The notes: a model not told the origin generated them from the sequence alone. A DNA stretch of 64,000 nt from CAG-103 sp963627135 (GCA_963627135.1 CAVFZY010000010.1:124001-188000); one strand, 5' to 3'; counted from the stretch's first letter, positions 51,219-59,780 are shown. Program-made: numbers and translations.

Positions 51219-52619
51219 TTAAAACCGGATGCGCGCGGCGATGTAGTCCTCGAGCTGCTCCATGGGGATGCGCTCCTGCTGCATGGAGTCGCGGTCGCGC
51301 ACGGTCACGCAGCCGTCGGCGGCGGACTCAAAGTCGAACGTCACGCAGTACGGCGTGCCGATCTCGTCCTGGCGGCGGTAGCGCTTACCGATGGAGCCGG
51401 CCTCGTCATAATCGCACATGAAGCGCTTTTGCAGCTTGTGGTAGAGCTCGGTCGCGGGCTCGGAGAGCTTTTTTGACAGCGGCAGAACCGCGCACTTGAA
51501 CGGCGCGAGCGCCGGGTGGAAGTGCATGACGACGCGGGTGTCGTTCTTGGCCTCATCCACGACCTCCTCGTCATACGCCTCGCACAGGAAGGCGAGCGTC
51601 ACGCGGTCGGCGCCGAGCGACGGCTCGATGACATAGGGGATGTAGTGCTCGTTCTTCTCCTGGTCGAAATAGTCCATGTCCTGGCCGGAGAACTTCTGGT
51701 GCTGGGTCAGGTCGTAGTTCGTGCGGTCGGCGACGCCCCAGAGCTCGCCCCAGCCGAACGGGAACAGATATTCAAAGTCGGTCGTGGCCTTGGAGTAGAA
51801 GCTCAGCTCCTCCTGCTCATGGTCGCGCAGGCGGAGGTTTTCATCGTGCATGTTCAGGCCCTTGAGCCATTCATGGCAGAAGCTGCGCCAGTAGTCGAAC
51901 CACGCAAGGTCGGTGTCCGGCTCGCAGAAGAACTCGAGCTCCATCTGCTCAAACTCGCGGATGCGGAAGATGAAGTTGCCCGGCGTGATCTCGTTGCGGA
52001 AGCTCTTGCCGATCTGGCAGACGCCGAACGGGATCTTGCGGCGCGTCGTGCGCTGGATGTTCTTGAAGTTGACGAAAATGCCCTGCGCCGTCTCGGGGCG
52101 CAGATACACCTCGGCGGCCGTGTCCTCGGTCACGCCCTGGTGGGTCTTGAACATGAGGTTGAACTTGCGGATATCGGTAAAGTCGCTCTTGCCGCAGCCC
52201 GGGCAGGGGATCTGCTGCGCACGGATGAAGGCGACCATCTCGTCGTTGGTCATGGCCTCGACGTTCACGTCGGGCATGGGATTCTCGGCCAGCCAGCCCT
52301 CGATGAGCTTGTCGGCGCGGTGGCGCATCTTGCAGGACTTGCAGTCGATGAGCGGATCATTGAACGTCGTCACGTGGCCGGAAGCCACCCAGACCTGCGG
52401 GTTCATGAGGATGGCGGAGTCGAGCCCGACGTTATAGGGGTTTTCCTGCACGAACTTCTGCCACCAGGCGCGCTTGACGTTGTTTTTCAGCTCCACGCCG
52501 AGCGGGCCGTAGTCCCAGGAGTTGGCGAGGCCGCCGTAGATCTCGGAACCCGGGTACACAAAGCCGCGGCTCTTGCACAGGGCGACGATCTTGTCCATAG
52601 TTTTTTCGGTGTTTTTCAT
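51219..52619 (-). CDS. glyS: Glycyl-tRNA synthetase, single-chain class II type
   Basis: A 466-aa dimeric GlyRS (the eukaryote/Gram-positive alpha2 type, unlike the alpha2beta2 enzyme). Motifs are GFVYPGSEIYGGLANSWDYGPLG at the N-terminus, a zinc-binding pair (CKSCKMRHRADK and CPGCGKSDF), EVYLRPETAQGIFVNFKN, FGVCQIGKSFRNEITPGNFIFRIREFEQMELEFF, PYVIEPSLGADR, and a C-terminal anticodon-binding domain. The ATG at 52619 follows GGGAGGAAAA; the longer frame is rejected because it covers the promoter. No T-box was found in the short leader. Confidence 0.95.
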   Translation of the reverse strand: MKNTEKTMDKIVALCKSRGFVYPGSEIYGGLANSWDYGPLGVELKNNVKRAWWQKFVQENPYNVGLDSAILMNPQVWVASGHVTTFNDPLIDCKSCKMRHRADKLIEGWLAENPMPDVNVEAMTNDEMVAFIRAQQIPCPGCGKSDFTDIRKFNLMFKTHQGVTEDTAAEVYLRPETAQGIFVNFKNIQRTTRRKIPFGVCQIGKSFRNEITPGNFIFRIREFEQMELEFFCEPDTDLAWFDYWRSFCHEWLKGLNMHDENLRLRDHEQEELSFYSKATTDFEYLFPFGWGELWGVADRTNYDLTQHQKFSGQDMDYFDQEKNEHYIPYVIEPSLGADRVTLAFLCEAYDEEVVDEAKNDTRVVMHFHPALAPFKCAVLPLSKKLSEPATELYHKLQKRFMCDYDEAGSIGKRYRRQDEIGTPYCVTFDFESAADGCVTVRDRDSMQQERIPMEQLEDYIAARIRF

Positions 52620-52728
52620 TGTTTTTCCTCCCTGCTCCACCAATGGCGATGGCGGAAGCCAAGTGATCTCCGCCGATGGCTTCGGCGGGACGCGTCCGGC
52701 CGGAAACGACCTGTCCGGACAAATGTAT

Positions 52729-52757
52729 ATTATAGCACCGCGCCCCCCGTCCTGCAA
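52729..52757 (-). promoter_or_regulatory. Promoter of glyS
   Basis: On the minus strand TTGCAG (52757-52752), 17-bp spacer, perfect TATAAT (52734-52729). The leader of about 100 bases contains CCGCCGA-AGCCA-TCGGCGG, a short hairpin, before the ribosome site. Confidence 0.75.
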
Positions 52758-52805
52758 GGAATGACACAACGTTAACACGGGGCGGGCGCCTGTCTGTATT
52801 TTCTG

Positions 52806-52834
52806 TTGCGTTCTCCCAAAATCCATGTTAAACT
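52806..52834 (+). promoter_or_regulatory. Promoter of the thioesterase leader transcript
   Basis: TTGCGT (52806-52811), 17-bp spacer, TAAACT (52829-52834). It would start a transcript near 52842 with an untranslated leader of about 230 bases. Confidence 0.5.
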
Positions 52835-52841
52835 CATCTTA

Positions 52842-53071
52842 CCCCCGGCTGACAAACGCACATACGTCGGGAACAAACATGCGCACATGTTTGCTCCCGA
52901 TGCGCAGCAGTTTTCCCGGCGCAAAAATGTGCGCAGACAATAAAAAGCACGCAGGGAATCCTTTGTGGATTCGCAAGGGCTTTGCAGCAGTATGCGTGCA
53001 TTTTGGCCCGGAAAAACCGTGTGGGCGGTTGTCAGCCGGGGGTACTCATAAAAGTAAAGGAGACGATAACC
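52842..53071 (+). ncRNA. Structured 5' leader, candidate cis-regulatory RNA
   Basis: Three substructures are visible. (1) A long hairpin: CGGGA (52868), CAAACATG (52874-52881), loop CGCA, CATGTTTG (52886-52893), TCCCG (52895-52899). (2) A possible three-way junction: GCACGC (52947-52952) with GCGTGC (52994-52999), enclosing GAATCC/GGATTC (52956-52972) and GCAA/TTGC (52973-52985). (3) CCCGG (from about 53007) with CCGGG near 53040, enclosing AACCG/CGGTT, just before the ribosome site AAAGGAG. It matches none of the riboswitch classes I know; fluoride and c-di-GMP aptamers were considered and not supported. Confidence 0.45.
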
Positions 53072-53461
53072 ATGTCCATTTCCGTTGGCGCCGTCGGCAC
53101 CGCTTCCGCCGTCGTGACGCCTGAAAATACCGCGGCTGCAGTCGGCTCCGGCGCACTGCCGGTGTTTGCCACGCCGTATATGATCGCCCTGATGGAAAAC
53201 GCCGCCTGCAACGCCATTGCCGACGGTCTGGAGGAAGGCCAGAGCAGCGTCGGCACGAAGCTCGACGTGTCGCACGACGCGGCGACGCCCGTCGGTATGC
53301 ACGTCACGGCCCGGGCCGAGCTCGTCGAGGTCGACCGCCGCCGCCTCGTGTTCCGCGTCACGGCGGAAGACGACGCCGGCCCCATCGGCCAGGGCACGCA
53401 CGAGCGCTTTCTCATCATGGCGGACAAGTTCCTCGCCAAGGCGGAGGCCAAGAAGGGCTGA
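53072..53461 (+). CDS. FlK-like hotdog-fold thioesterase
   Basis: A 129-aa acyl-CoA thioesterase of the fluoroacetyl-CoA thioesterase (FlK) family. Thr34, Glu42 and His68 (VFATPYMIALMENAA, TKLDVSHDAATPVGM) have the same 8- and 26-residue spacing as the FlK catalytic triad; RRRLVFRVTAEDD and IGQGTHERFLI are also typical. Substrate specificity cannot be read from sequence, since most family members do not act on fluoroacetyl-CoA. The ATG at 53072 follows AAAGGAG. It follows an unusually long, structured leader. Confidence 0.85.
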   Translation: MSISVGAVGTASAVVTPENTAAAVGSGALPVFATPYMIALMENAACNAIADGLEEGQSSVGTKLDVSHDAATPVGMHVTARAELVEVDRRRLVFRVTAEDDAGPIGQGTHERFLIMADKFLAKAEAKKG

Positions 53462-53533
53462 GTCCCCCCTGCCCCGCAAAACGTTACCGGCGATGCGGTC
53501 ATGGAGAAAGATTCACAAAATGTCCCTTTCTTT

Positions 53534-53562
53534 TTGCCGCGCGATCGGTTACACTGTAACTA
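53534..53562 (+). promoter_or_regulatory. Possible promoter and small palindrome upstream of hpf
   Basis: TTGCCG (53534-53539), 17-bp spacer, TAACTA (53557-53562). The palindrome GTTACACTGTAAC (53548-53560) overlaps the -10 and might be an operator or a stress-regulator site. Confidence 0.35.
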
Positions 53563-53611
53563 ACAGATCCGGGGCGACCCGGAGTGGAAAACCTGAAAGG
53601 AGTGGCGTTTT

Positions 53612-54157
53612 ATGAAGTTCACGTTCATCGAAAAGAAAATGGCCCCGTCCGATTCCCTGCGTGCGTACGCGGAGAAAAAGGTCAGCAAGATCGACCGGCT
53701 CTTCCGCACCGAAAGCGAGGCAAACGTCACCTTCAGCACGGAGCGCGGCCGCTTCACGGCCGAGATCACGATCAAGAACAACGGCACGTTCTTCCGCGCC
53801 CACGAGACGACGGGCGACATGTACGCCTCCGTCGACTCCGCCGTGGCGACGATCGAGCGCCAGATCCGCAAAAACAAGACCCGCCTGGCCAAAAAGCTGC
53901 GCGAGGGCGCCTTCGAGCGCGAGGTGCAGCCGGAGTACGTCCCCGCGGACGACACGGTCGAGGCCGGCGCGTTCGAGGTCGTGCGCCGCAAGCGCTTCCC
54001 CATCAAACCCATGAGCGTCGAGGAAGCGATTTTGCAGATGGACCTGCTCGAGCACACGTTCTTCGTCTTTCGCGATGTCGCGGCCGACGGTGCCGTGTCG
54101 GTGGTCTACCGGCGCAGAAACGGCGGCTACGGCCTCATCTCCGACGAGGCGGAGTAA
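53612..54157 (+). CDS. hpf: Ribosome hibernation promoting factor, long form
   Basis: A 181-aa factor that dimerises 70S ribosomes into inactive 100S particles in stationary phase. The N-terminal S30AE domain (1-100, MKFTFIEKKMAPSDSLRAYAEKKV, INRLF-like IDRLFR, ITIKNNGTFFRAHETTGDMYASVD) is followed by a linker and the C-terminal dimerisation domain (about 125-181, VVRRKRFPIKPMSVEEAILQMDLLEHTFFVF, YRRRNGGYGLI). The ATG follows GAAAGGAG. It is monocistronic with a strong terminator. Confidence 0.95.
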   Translation: MKFTFIEKKMAPSDSLRAYAEKKVSKIDRLFRTESEANVTFSTERGRFTAEITIKNNGTFFRAHETTGDMYASVDSAVATIERQIRKNKTRLAKKLREGAFEREVQPEYVPADDTVEAGAFEVVRRKRFPIKPMSVEEAILQMDLLEHTFFVFRDVAADGAVSVVYRRRNGGYGLISDEAE

Positions 54158-54173
54158 GCACCCAGATCGCCAC

Positions 54174-54207
54174 AAGGTCCCTGCGGCAATGCCGCAGGGA
54201 CCTTTTT
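54174..54207 (+). terminator. Terminator of hpf
   Basis: AAGGTCCCTGCGGC, AAT, GCCGCAGGGACCTTTTT: a 14-bp stem with a T5 tail. Confidence 0.9.
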
Positions 54208-54214
54208 CACGTTC

Positions 54215-54243
54215 TTGCATTCCCGGCCCCGCTGTGCTATCAT
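54215..54243 (+). promoter_or_regulatory. Promoter of prmA
   Basis: TTGCAT (54215-54220), 17-bp spacer, TATCAT (54238-54243), 36 bases before the prmA ATG. Confidence 0.7.
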
Positions 54244-54278
54244 CGGCGCAGGAAAACGCACAAAGGAGGCAGTGCCTT

Positions 54279-55205
54279 ATGCAATGGATCGAAGTGTCCG
54301 TCCCCACCCGCAGTGACGAGATCGACGATGTCTGCGCGCAGCTGGCCGAGCTGGGCGCGGGCGGCATGGTCGTGGAGGATGAGACGGATTTTCAGCAGTT
54401 TCTGGAGCAGAACCACCAGTACTGGGACTACGTGGACGACGCGCTCGAGGCGCAGTTTCGCGGCGTGTCGCGCATCAAGTTCTACCTCGCCGACGATGAC
54501 GGCGGCCGCGCGCAGCTGGAAACCATCCGCGCCGGCATCGGCCGCGCGCTGACGACCGCGACCGTGCGCGACAGCGACTGGGAAAATAACTGGCGGCAGT
54601 ACTATCAGCCGATCGCCGTCGGCGAACGGCTCGTCGTCGTGCCCGAGTGGCTCGACGCGCCGGCGGACGGCCGCCTGCCGCTGCGGCTCGACCCGGGCCT
54701 CATCTTCGGCACCGGCAGCCACGCCACGACGCGCATGTGCCTCGCCGCGCTCGAGCACTGCGCCGGCGCGGGCAAGACGGTGCTCGACCTCGGCTGCGGC
54801 AGCGGCATCCTCGGCATCGGCGCGCTGCTGCTCGGCTGCGCGCACGTCACCGGCTGCGACATTGACCCCAAGGCCCCGGAGGTCGCGGCGGCCAACGCCG
54901 CACTCAACGGCTTTTATGCCGACAAGTTCACCGTCTGCGCGGGCGACATCCTCGCCGACGCCGGCCTGCGCCGCCGGCTCGGCACGGGGTATGACATCGT
55001 GCTGGCAAACATCGTGGCCAATGTCATCATCCCGCTGGCCGCGCTGGCTCCGGCGTTTCTCGCCCCGGGCGGCACGTTCGTGTGCTCGGGCATCATCGAC
55101 GGGCGCGAGGACGAGGTGGCCGCCGCGCTCACGCGCGCGGGCTTCACCGTCACGGCGCACGACACGCTCGAGGAGTGGCACTGCTTCACGGCTGCGCTGG
55201 CGTGA
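54279..55205 (+). CDS. prmA: Ribosomal protein L11 methyltransferase
   Basis: A 308-aa SAM-dependent methyltransferase that trimethylates ribosomal protein L11. The N-terminal L11-recognition domain (1-100, WIEVSVPTRSDEIDDV) precedes the Rossmann domain with LDPGLIFGTGSHATTRMCL, TVLDLGCGSGILGIGALLLG and DIVLANIVANVIIPLA. The ATG at 54279 follows AAAGGAGG; the upstream frame runs through the hpf terminator and is discarded. Often found near dnaK-dnaJ in Firmicutes, here a few kilobases away. Confidence 0.95.
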   Translation: MQWIEVSVPTRSDEIDDVCAQLAELGAGGMVVEDETDFQQFLEQNHQYWDYVDDALEAQFRGVSRIKFYLADDDGGRAQLETIRAGIGRALTTATVRDSDWENNWRQYYQPIAVGERLVVVPEWLDAPADGRLPLRLDPGLIFGTGSHATTRMCLAALEHCAGAGKTVLDLGCGSGILGIGALLLGCAHVTGCDIDPKAPEVAAANAALNGFYADKFTVCAGDILADAGLRRRLGTGYDIVLANIVANVIIPLAALAPAFLAPGGTFVCSGIIDGREDEVAAALTRAGFTVTAHDTLEEWHCFTAALA

Positions 55206-55252
55206 CGGGGTACAGTGCATCACCGTGGACGCCGGAAGGTCCGGATTTTGAA

Positions 55253-55487
55253 AGCCTTCCCCTCGAGGGGAAGGTGGCGCGGCGGCACGCCGCGACGGAT
55301 GAGGTGTTACGGTCAGATTCACAGCGCATGATCGGAGCCGCTGGAGGTGACCACAGCCTTTCCACCGCATTTGGCGCAGTACTGGTCGAGTGGCGCAGAA
55401 ACGAAATTGCCATGGTGCGTGACGTCAGGAAACACCTCATCCGCCTCGCGATGCTCGGCACCTTCTCCTCAAGGAGAAGGCAGCGCA
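55253..55487 (+). repeat. Palindromic element downstream of prmA
   Basis: CCTTCCCCTCGAGGGGAAGG (55255), GTGGCGCGGCGGCACGCCGCG, GGATGAGGTG, about 120 bases of diverged spacer, CACCTCATCC, a diverged CGCGATGCTCGG segment and CCTTCTCCTCAAGGAGAAGG. The spacer is longer than in other copies and includes a sequence resembling part of a coding or regulatory fragment. Confidence 0.85.
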
Positions 55488-55520
55488 CACTCCAACTGCT
55501 CCTGAAAAGCAGTACCATTT

Positions 55521-56004
55521 CACCCCAACGTAGAACAAACCCCAGACGGCAAGCCGCCTGGGGTTCGTCGGCTTGCTGCGCAAGCTCGTATCATCTGAAC
55601 CGAGGCGGGCCTTGCCCCCTCGGGCTCCCCTGCTGCTCAGTCACATAACCTACCGCATCATTTTCCACCCCAACGCAGAACAAACCCCAGACGGCAAGCC
55701 GCCTGGGGTTCGTCGGCTTGCTGCGCAAGCTCGTATCATCTGAACCGAGGCGGGCCTTGCCCCCTCGGGCTCCCCTGCTGCTCAGTCACATAACCTACCG
55801 CATCATTTTCCACCCCAACGCAGAACAAACCCCAGACGGCAAGCCGCCTGGGGTTCGTCGGCTTGCTGCGCAAGCTCGTATCATCTGAACCGAGGCGGGC
55901 CTTGCCCCCTCGGGCTCCCCTGCTGCTCAGTCACATAACCTACCGCATCATTTTCCACCCCAACGCAGAACAAACCCCAGACGGCAAGCCGCCTGGGGTT
56001 CGTT
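55521..56004. repeat. Tandem array of about 145-bp units, each with a terminator-like hairpin and a B module
   Basis: Three full units and a fourth partial one, with CAAACCCCAG at 55537, 55681, 55826 and 55971. Each unit has the hairpin CCCCAGACGGC-AA-GCCGCCTGGGG, the segment GGCTTGCTGCGCAAGC (a second hairpin), the B module in reverse orientation (GAGGCGGGCCTTGCCCCC) and a 40-bp linker with CATAACCTACCGCATCA. Units two and three are essentially identical. The array separates convergent prmA and htrA. Confidence 0.92.
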
Positions 56005-56043
56005 CAATAGAGAGGAGAATATGAGGAGGGAGAAACTAGCAAA

Positions 56044-57333
56044 TTAAGAGATGTCGTTCGTATCGACGAGCTTGACGTCAACATCGAACGTTTTGCCGTC
56101 GCGGTAGATGGTCAGCGTGACGGTGTCGCCCACCTTCAGCCCGTCCTTGACGGCGCTGACATCATAGGTGGTGGTCACGGCCTGACCGTTGACGGCCAGC
56201 AGCATATCGCCGGACTGGATGCCCTGCTTTTCGGCATCCGACCCCTCGGCGACGGCGCTGATATACAGCCCCTCGGGCAGATCGTAGTATTCGGAAGCGG
56301 CGGAGGACACCGCGCCCACGGTGATGCCGATGCTCACGCGGCCGGAAACGCGGCCGTCAGAGAGCAGCGCATTGACGATCGGGCGGATGGACGCGGTCGG
56401 GATCGCGAAGCCGATGCCCTCCACGCCCGTGGACAGAGCCTTCATGTTCGTGATGCCGATCACCTGCCCATACATATTGATGAGCGGGCCGCCGGAGTTG
56501 CCTTCGTTGATGGCGGCATTGGTCTGCAGGAGCGTCATGCTGTGCCCGTTATAGACCATGTCGCGGTTGATGGCGGAGATGATGCCGTCGGTCATCGTCC
56601 AGCGCAGCTGTTCGCCGAGCGGGTTGCCGATGGACACGACGTCGTCGCCGACCTGCAGGGAGCCGGAGTCGCCGAATTCGGCGGGCGTGAGGCCCTGCGC
56701 CTCGATCTTGAGCACGGCGATGTCGCTCACGGCGTCCGCGCCGACGAGCTTGCCGGTGTACTCGGTACCGTCCGAGGTCGTCACGGTGACGGCCTTGGCG
56801 CCGTCGAGCACGTGCGTGTTCGTGACGATGTAGCCATCGCTCGTGAGCACGACACCGGTGCCGGTGCTGTATTCGCTGCGGCTGATGTCGGCATGTATGC
56901 CGACGACGGACGGCAGGCACTTGGCATACACGCTCTGCAGCGAGAGCGCGCTGCCCCCGGCGGGCTGGAGCGTCATGGTCACGCTGGAATCGGTCGGCGC
57001 GGCCGGCAGCTCATTCTTGCCGGTGACGGTGGTGTCATCGTCCGTGTCCTCGCGGGGGAGCGTCACGCTGCCGTGCTGGCCCGGCTCACCGTCGCCGGAG
57101 ATCGCCTCCCGGCCGCGGCCGGCAAACACATAGCAGGACGCGATGATGAGTACGAGCACGCCGAGGATGATCATCGTGATCTTCAGTCCCTGATGGGACT
57201 TTTTCTTCGGCGCGGCGGTCTGCGACGGGCTCCAGTAGGAGTCGTAGCAGCCGGTGCCTGCGCCATCGGTGCGGGGCGCGGTATAGCCGGCCTCATACCA
57301 GTCGGACTCCGGTTTGCGGACGTTGTCGTACAT
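56044..57333 (-). CDS. HtrA/DegP-like membrane-anchored serine protease
   Basis: A 429-aa protease with a short cytoplasmic N-terminus (1-49), one membrane helix (about 50-71), a linker, a trypsin-like domain and one C-terminal PDZ domain (about 320-425). The catalytic triad is His174 (TNTHVLDG), Asp204 (SDIAVLKI) and Ser280 (EGNSGGPLINM). It should degrade or refold misfolded exported proteins. The start is ATG 57333 after GGGAGGG. It follows a two-component system on the same strand, 95 bases downstream, resembling the CssRS-HtrA arrangement for envelope stress. Confidence 0.92.
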   Translation of the reverse strand: MYDNVRKPESDWYEAGYTAPRTDGAGTGCYDSYWSPSQTAAPKKKSHQGLKITMIILGVLVLIIASCYVFAGRGREAISGDGEPGQHGSVTLPREDTDDDTTVTGKNELPAAPTDSSVTMTLQPAGGSALSLQSVYAKCLPSVVGIHADISRSEYSTGTGVVLTSDGYIVTNTHVLDGAKAVTVTTSDGTEYTGKLVGADAVSDIAVLKIEAQGLTPAEFGDSGSLQVGDDVVSIGNPLGEQLRWTMTDGIISAINRDMVYNGHSMTLLQTNAAINEGNSGGPLINMYGQVIGITNMKALSTGVEGIGFAIPTASIRPIVNALLSDGRVSGRVSIGITVGAVSSAASEYYDLPEGLYISAVAEGSDAEKQGIQSGDMLLAVNGQAVTTTYDVSAVKDGLKVGDTVTLTIYRDGKTFDVDVKLVDTNDIS

Positions 57334-57428
57334 TGTGGTGTCCCTCCCAAGGAACGATTGCATGATAGCACATGATTTTGTGCTGCTTATGAATGGAAAA
57401 CAAACATTTTATGAATTCCGAGAACAAA

Positions 57429-58916
57429 TCATGAACTCTTGCGCCCGCCCCGGCGGCCGGTGCTCTCGGGCTTGGCGGTGGGCTTGGGCGCGGGCTTTGC
57501 GAGCGTGAGCGTGAACACGAACTCCGTCACCCCGTCGCGGCTCGTGACGGCGATGTCCTCGCCGTGCGCGTCGAGGATGCTCTTGACCAGATACAGGCCA
57601 AGGCCCACGCCGTCGCGGTCGAGGCTGCGGCTGCGGTCGGACTTGTGGAAGCGGTCGAAGATGAACGGCAAGTCGTCGGGCGGGATGGTCTCGCCGTGGT
57701 CGCGCACGGAGATATAGGCCTTGCCCTCCGACTTCCAGAGCGAGACGCACAGCGTGCTGCCGGGCGCGGCGAACTTGACGGCGTTGTCCATCAGGTTATA
57801 GAGCACGCGCGTGATGGCGTCGGGGTCTGCGAGCACCTGCATGGAGTCCTCGGGCAGCTGGAGATCAACGTCGAGCTGCTTGTCGTTGGCGCGCGCCTCA
57901 AAGCTGAGCATGGTGCTGACGATCTTCTCCGAGATGTCAAACTCGCGCCGGCGGGTCAGATCCTCGCCCGTGCTCTCGAGGCGCGACATATCGAGCATGC
58001 TGCGCACGAGGCGCGAGAGCCGGCGCGTCTCGTCGGCGATGGTGGCGAGGTACTTGTCCTCCTGATCCTTGGGGATCGTGCCGTCGAGAATCCCGTCGGC
58101 AAAGCCGGCGATGGTGGTCATGGGGGTCTTGAGCTCGTGCGAGACGTTGGCGATGAAGGCGTTGCGGCGCTGCTCGCTCGTCTCGAGGGAGTCTGCCATG
58201 GTGTTGAAGGCCGAGATAAGCGCGCCGACCTCGTCGGTGCGTCCGTCGTCCGTGACGCGGGCGGAGAAATCGCCGTGGGCGAACTTCTTGGCCACGACGG
58301 CCATCTCGTCGAGCGGCTGGGCCATGCGCTTGCTCGTCACGAGCGAGAGCAGCAGCGCGATCATCATCACCGCGGCGGACGCGGCGAGAAACACCCACAC
58401 GAACGTGCGCCAGCCGTCGATGATCGTGGCGCTGTTGGTGGCCACGAACACATAGCCGACGGCGCGCGCGTCCGTGTCGATGGTGATCGGCTGCGCGACG
58501 ACGTAGTGGGCGGAGCCGTAAAATCCGCCGAGGTTCGTGATGAGATTGAGCTTGCCGTCGCTGCGCAGCTGGATCATTGACGCGGTGCCGATCGTGCGGC
58601 CGAGGTGCTCGCAGGCGATGTTGCGGCACGAGCAGGAGACGATCGTCCCGTCGGTGTCCGTGATGAAGATGTGGTTACCGGTAGATTGTGCAAGTGTGCT
58701 GATGACCATACGCAGGTCCCAGTTCGAGAGCTCGCCGTCGCGCACGAGCGCCTGCGCGGCGTGGCTGACCTCCTCGGCGTTGGAGACCATGTTGCCGCGG
58801 TATTCGCTGATGACATAGCTGCGGCCGAGGAACACGAACGCCGCGCCGAGGATGAGAAAGCTGACCATGACCATGACGGCGGTCGCGGCGAAGTTTTTGA
58901 AATAGATGCTTTTCAC
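57429..58916 (-). CDS. Membrane-bound sensor histidine kinase
   Basis: A 495-aa kinase. Two membrane helices (about 9-31 and 169-193) enclose an extracellular sensor domain that contains a Cys cluster (CSCRNIACEHLG, residues 95-106). A HAMP domain (about 195-247) is followed by the HisKA phosphoacceptor His260 (NVSHELKTPMTTIAGFADG) and a HATPase_c domain with LYNLMDNAVKFA, RDHGETIPPDDLPFIFDRFHK and GVGLGLYLV. The GTG start at 58916 comes right before the response-regulator stop boundary, so translation is coupled. Confidence 0.95.
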   Translation of the reverse strand: MKSIYFKNFAATAVMVMVSFLILGAAFVFLGRSYVISEYRGNMVSNAEEVSHAAQALVRDGELSNWDLRMVISTLAQSTGNHIFITDTDGTIVSCSCRNIACEHLGRTIGTASMIQLRSDGKLNLITNLGGFYGSAHYVVAQPITIDTDARAVGYVFVATNSATIIDGWRTFVWVFLAASAAVMMIALLLSLVTSKRMAQPLDEMAVVAKKFAHGDFSARVTDDGRTDEVGALISAFNTMADSLETSEQRRNAFIANVSHELKTPMTTIAGFADGILDGTIPKDQEDKYLATIADETRRLSRLVRSMLDMSRLESTGEDLTRRREFDISEKIVSTMLSFEARANDKQLDVDLQLPEDSMQVLADPDAITRVLYNLMDNAVKFAAPGSTLCVSLWKSEGKAYISVRDHGETIPPDDLPFIFDRFHKSDRSRSLDRDGVGLGLYLVKSILDAHGEDIAVTSRDGVTEFVFTLTLAKPAPKPTAKPESTGRRGGRKSS

Positions 58917-59606
58917 TTACGTCTCTTCCGCTTCGAACTTGTAGCCCACGCCCCAGACGGTCTTGAGCGCCCACTTGTCGGACACGCCCTCGAGCTTTTC
59001 GCGCAGGCGCTTGATGTGCACGTCCACGGTGCGGCTGTCGCCGAAGTAGTCGAAGCCCCACACCTCGTCGAGCAGCTGGTTGCGGGTGTAGACGCGGTTG
59101 GGCGTGGCCGCGAGGTGGTACAGCAGTTCCATTTCCTTGGGCGGCGTGTCGACCTTTTTGCCGTCGACGATCAGCTCATAGGAGTCGAGGTTGATGACGA
59201 GCTTGTCGAACGTGAGCTTCTTGCTCTTGGGCTTGCCGTCGTCGCCGGTGCGGCGCAGCACGGCGTGCACGCGTGCGAGCAGCTCCTTGACCTCGAAGGG
59301 CTTGACGATGTAGTCATCCGCGCCCATCTCCAGGCCGGAGACTTTGTCCTCGGTCTCGCCCTTGGCAGTGAGCATGATGATGGGCATTTTCATGCTCTTG
59401 CGCAGCTCGCGGCAGACCTGCCAGCCATCCATGACGGGCAGCATGATATCGAGCAGCACGAGGTCGGGCTGGATCTCCCTGGCCATCTCGACGGCCTTGC
59501 CGCCGTCAGCCGCGTGGGACACCTCGAACCCGTCCTTCTGCAGGTACAGGCGCAGCAGCTCTGCGATGTTGATATCGTCCTCCACGACGAGCACTTTCTG
59601 GCTCAT
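58917..59606 (-). CDS. OmpR/PhoB family response regulator
   Basis: A 229-aa two-domain regulator. The receiver domain (1-120) has the acidic pocket VVEDD, phosphoacceptor Asp53 (LVLLDIMLPVMDGW), Thr in MLTAKG and Lys in DYIVKPFEVKEL. A winged-helix DNA-binding domain (about 130-228, VYTRNQLLDEVWGFDYFGDSRTVDVHIKRLREKLE) follows. It starts at ATG 59606 with GGAGGC upstream and is the first gene of the regulator-kinase pair. Confidence 0.95.
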   Translation of the reverse strand: MSQKVLVVEDDINIAELLRLYLQKDGFEVSHAADGGKAVEMAREIQPDLVLLDIMLPVMDGWQVCRELRKSMKMPIIMLTAKGETEDKVSGLEMGADDYIVKPFEVKELLARVHAVLRRTGDDGKPKSKKLTFDKLVINLDSYELIVDGKKVDTPPKEMELLYHLAATPNRVYTRNQLLDEVWGFDYFGDSRTVDVHIKRLREKLEGVSDKWALKTVWGVGYKFEAEET

Positions 59607-59751
59607 GTGATGTTGCCTCCTTCACCGGCGCGGGCGTGCGCCGGGTATCATTTTCACAATTCGTCCTTATTATAAAACAACCGGCACGGCGTTTTCATGT
59701 CCAATCTGTAAAATCCGCGCGCCCACGGGCCCCGCGCGCACGGAAAAGGCA

Positions 59752-59780
59752 TTTACAAGACCGGAAAAATGTTGTATGGT
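59752..59780 (+). promoter_or_regulatory. Possible promoter of aroC
   Basis: TTTACA (59752-59757), 17-bp spacer, TATGGT (59775-59780), about 40 bases before the aroC start. Confidence 0.45.

Noticed and set aside
52620..52730. T-box riboswitch in the glyS leader
   Set aside because: The leader is only about 100 bases and lacks the T-box sequence (AGGGUGGNACCGCG-like) and a terminator/antiterminator pair.
52842..53071. Fluoride or c-di-GMP riboswitch before the FlK-like gene
   Set aside because: The GCACGCAGGG and CGCAAGG segments recall the c-di-GMP-I aptamer, but its GCAAACC/tetraloop-receptor arrangement is not present. The fluoride aptamer core could not be found.
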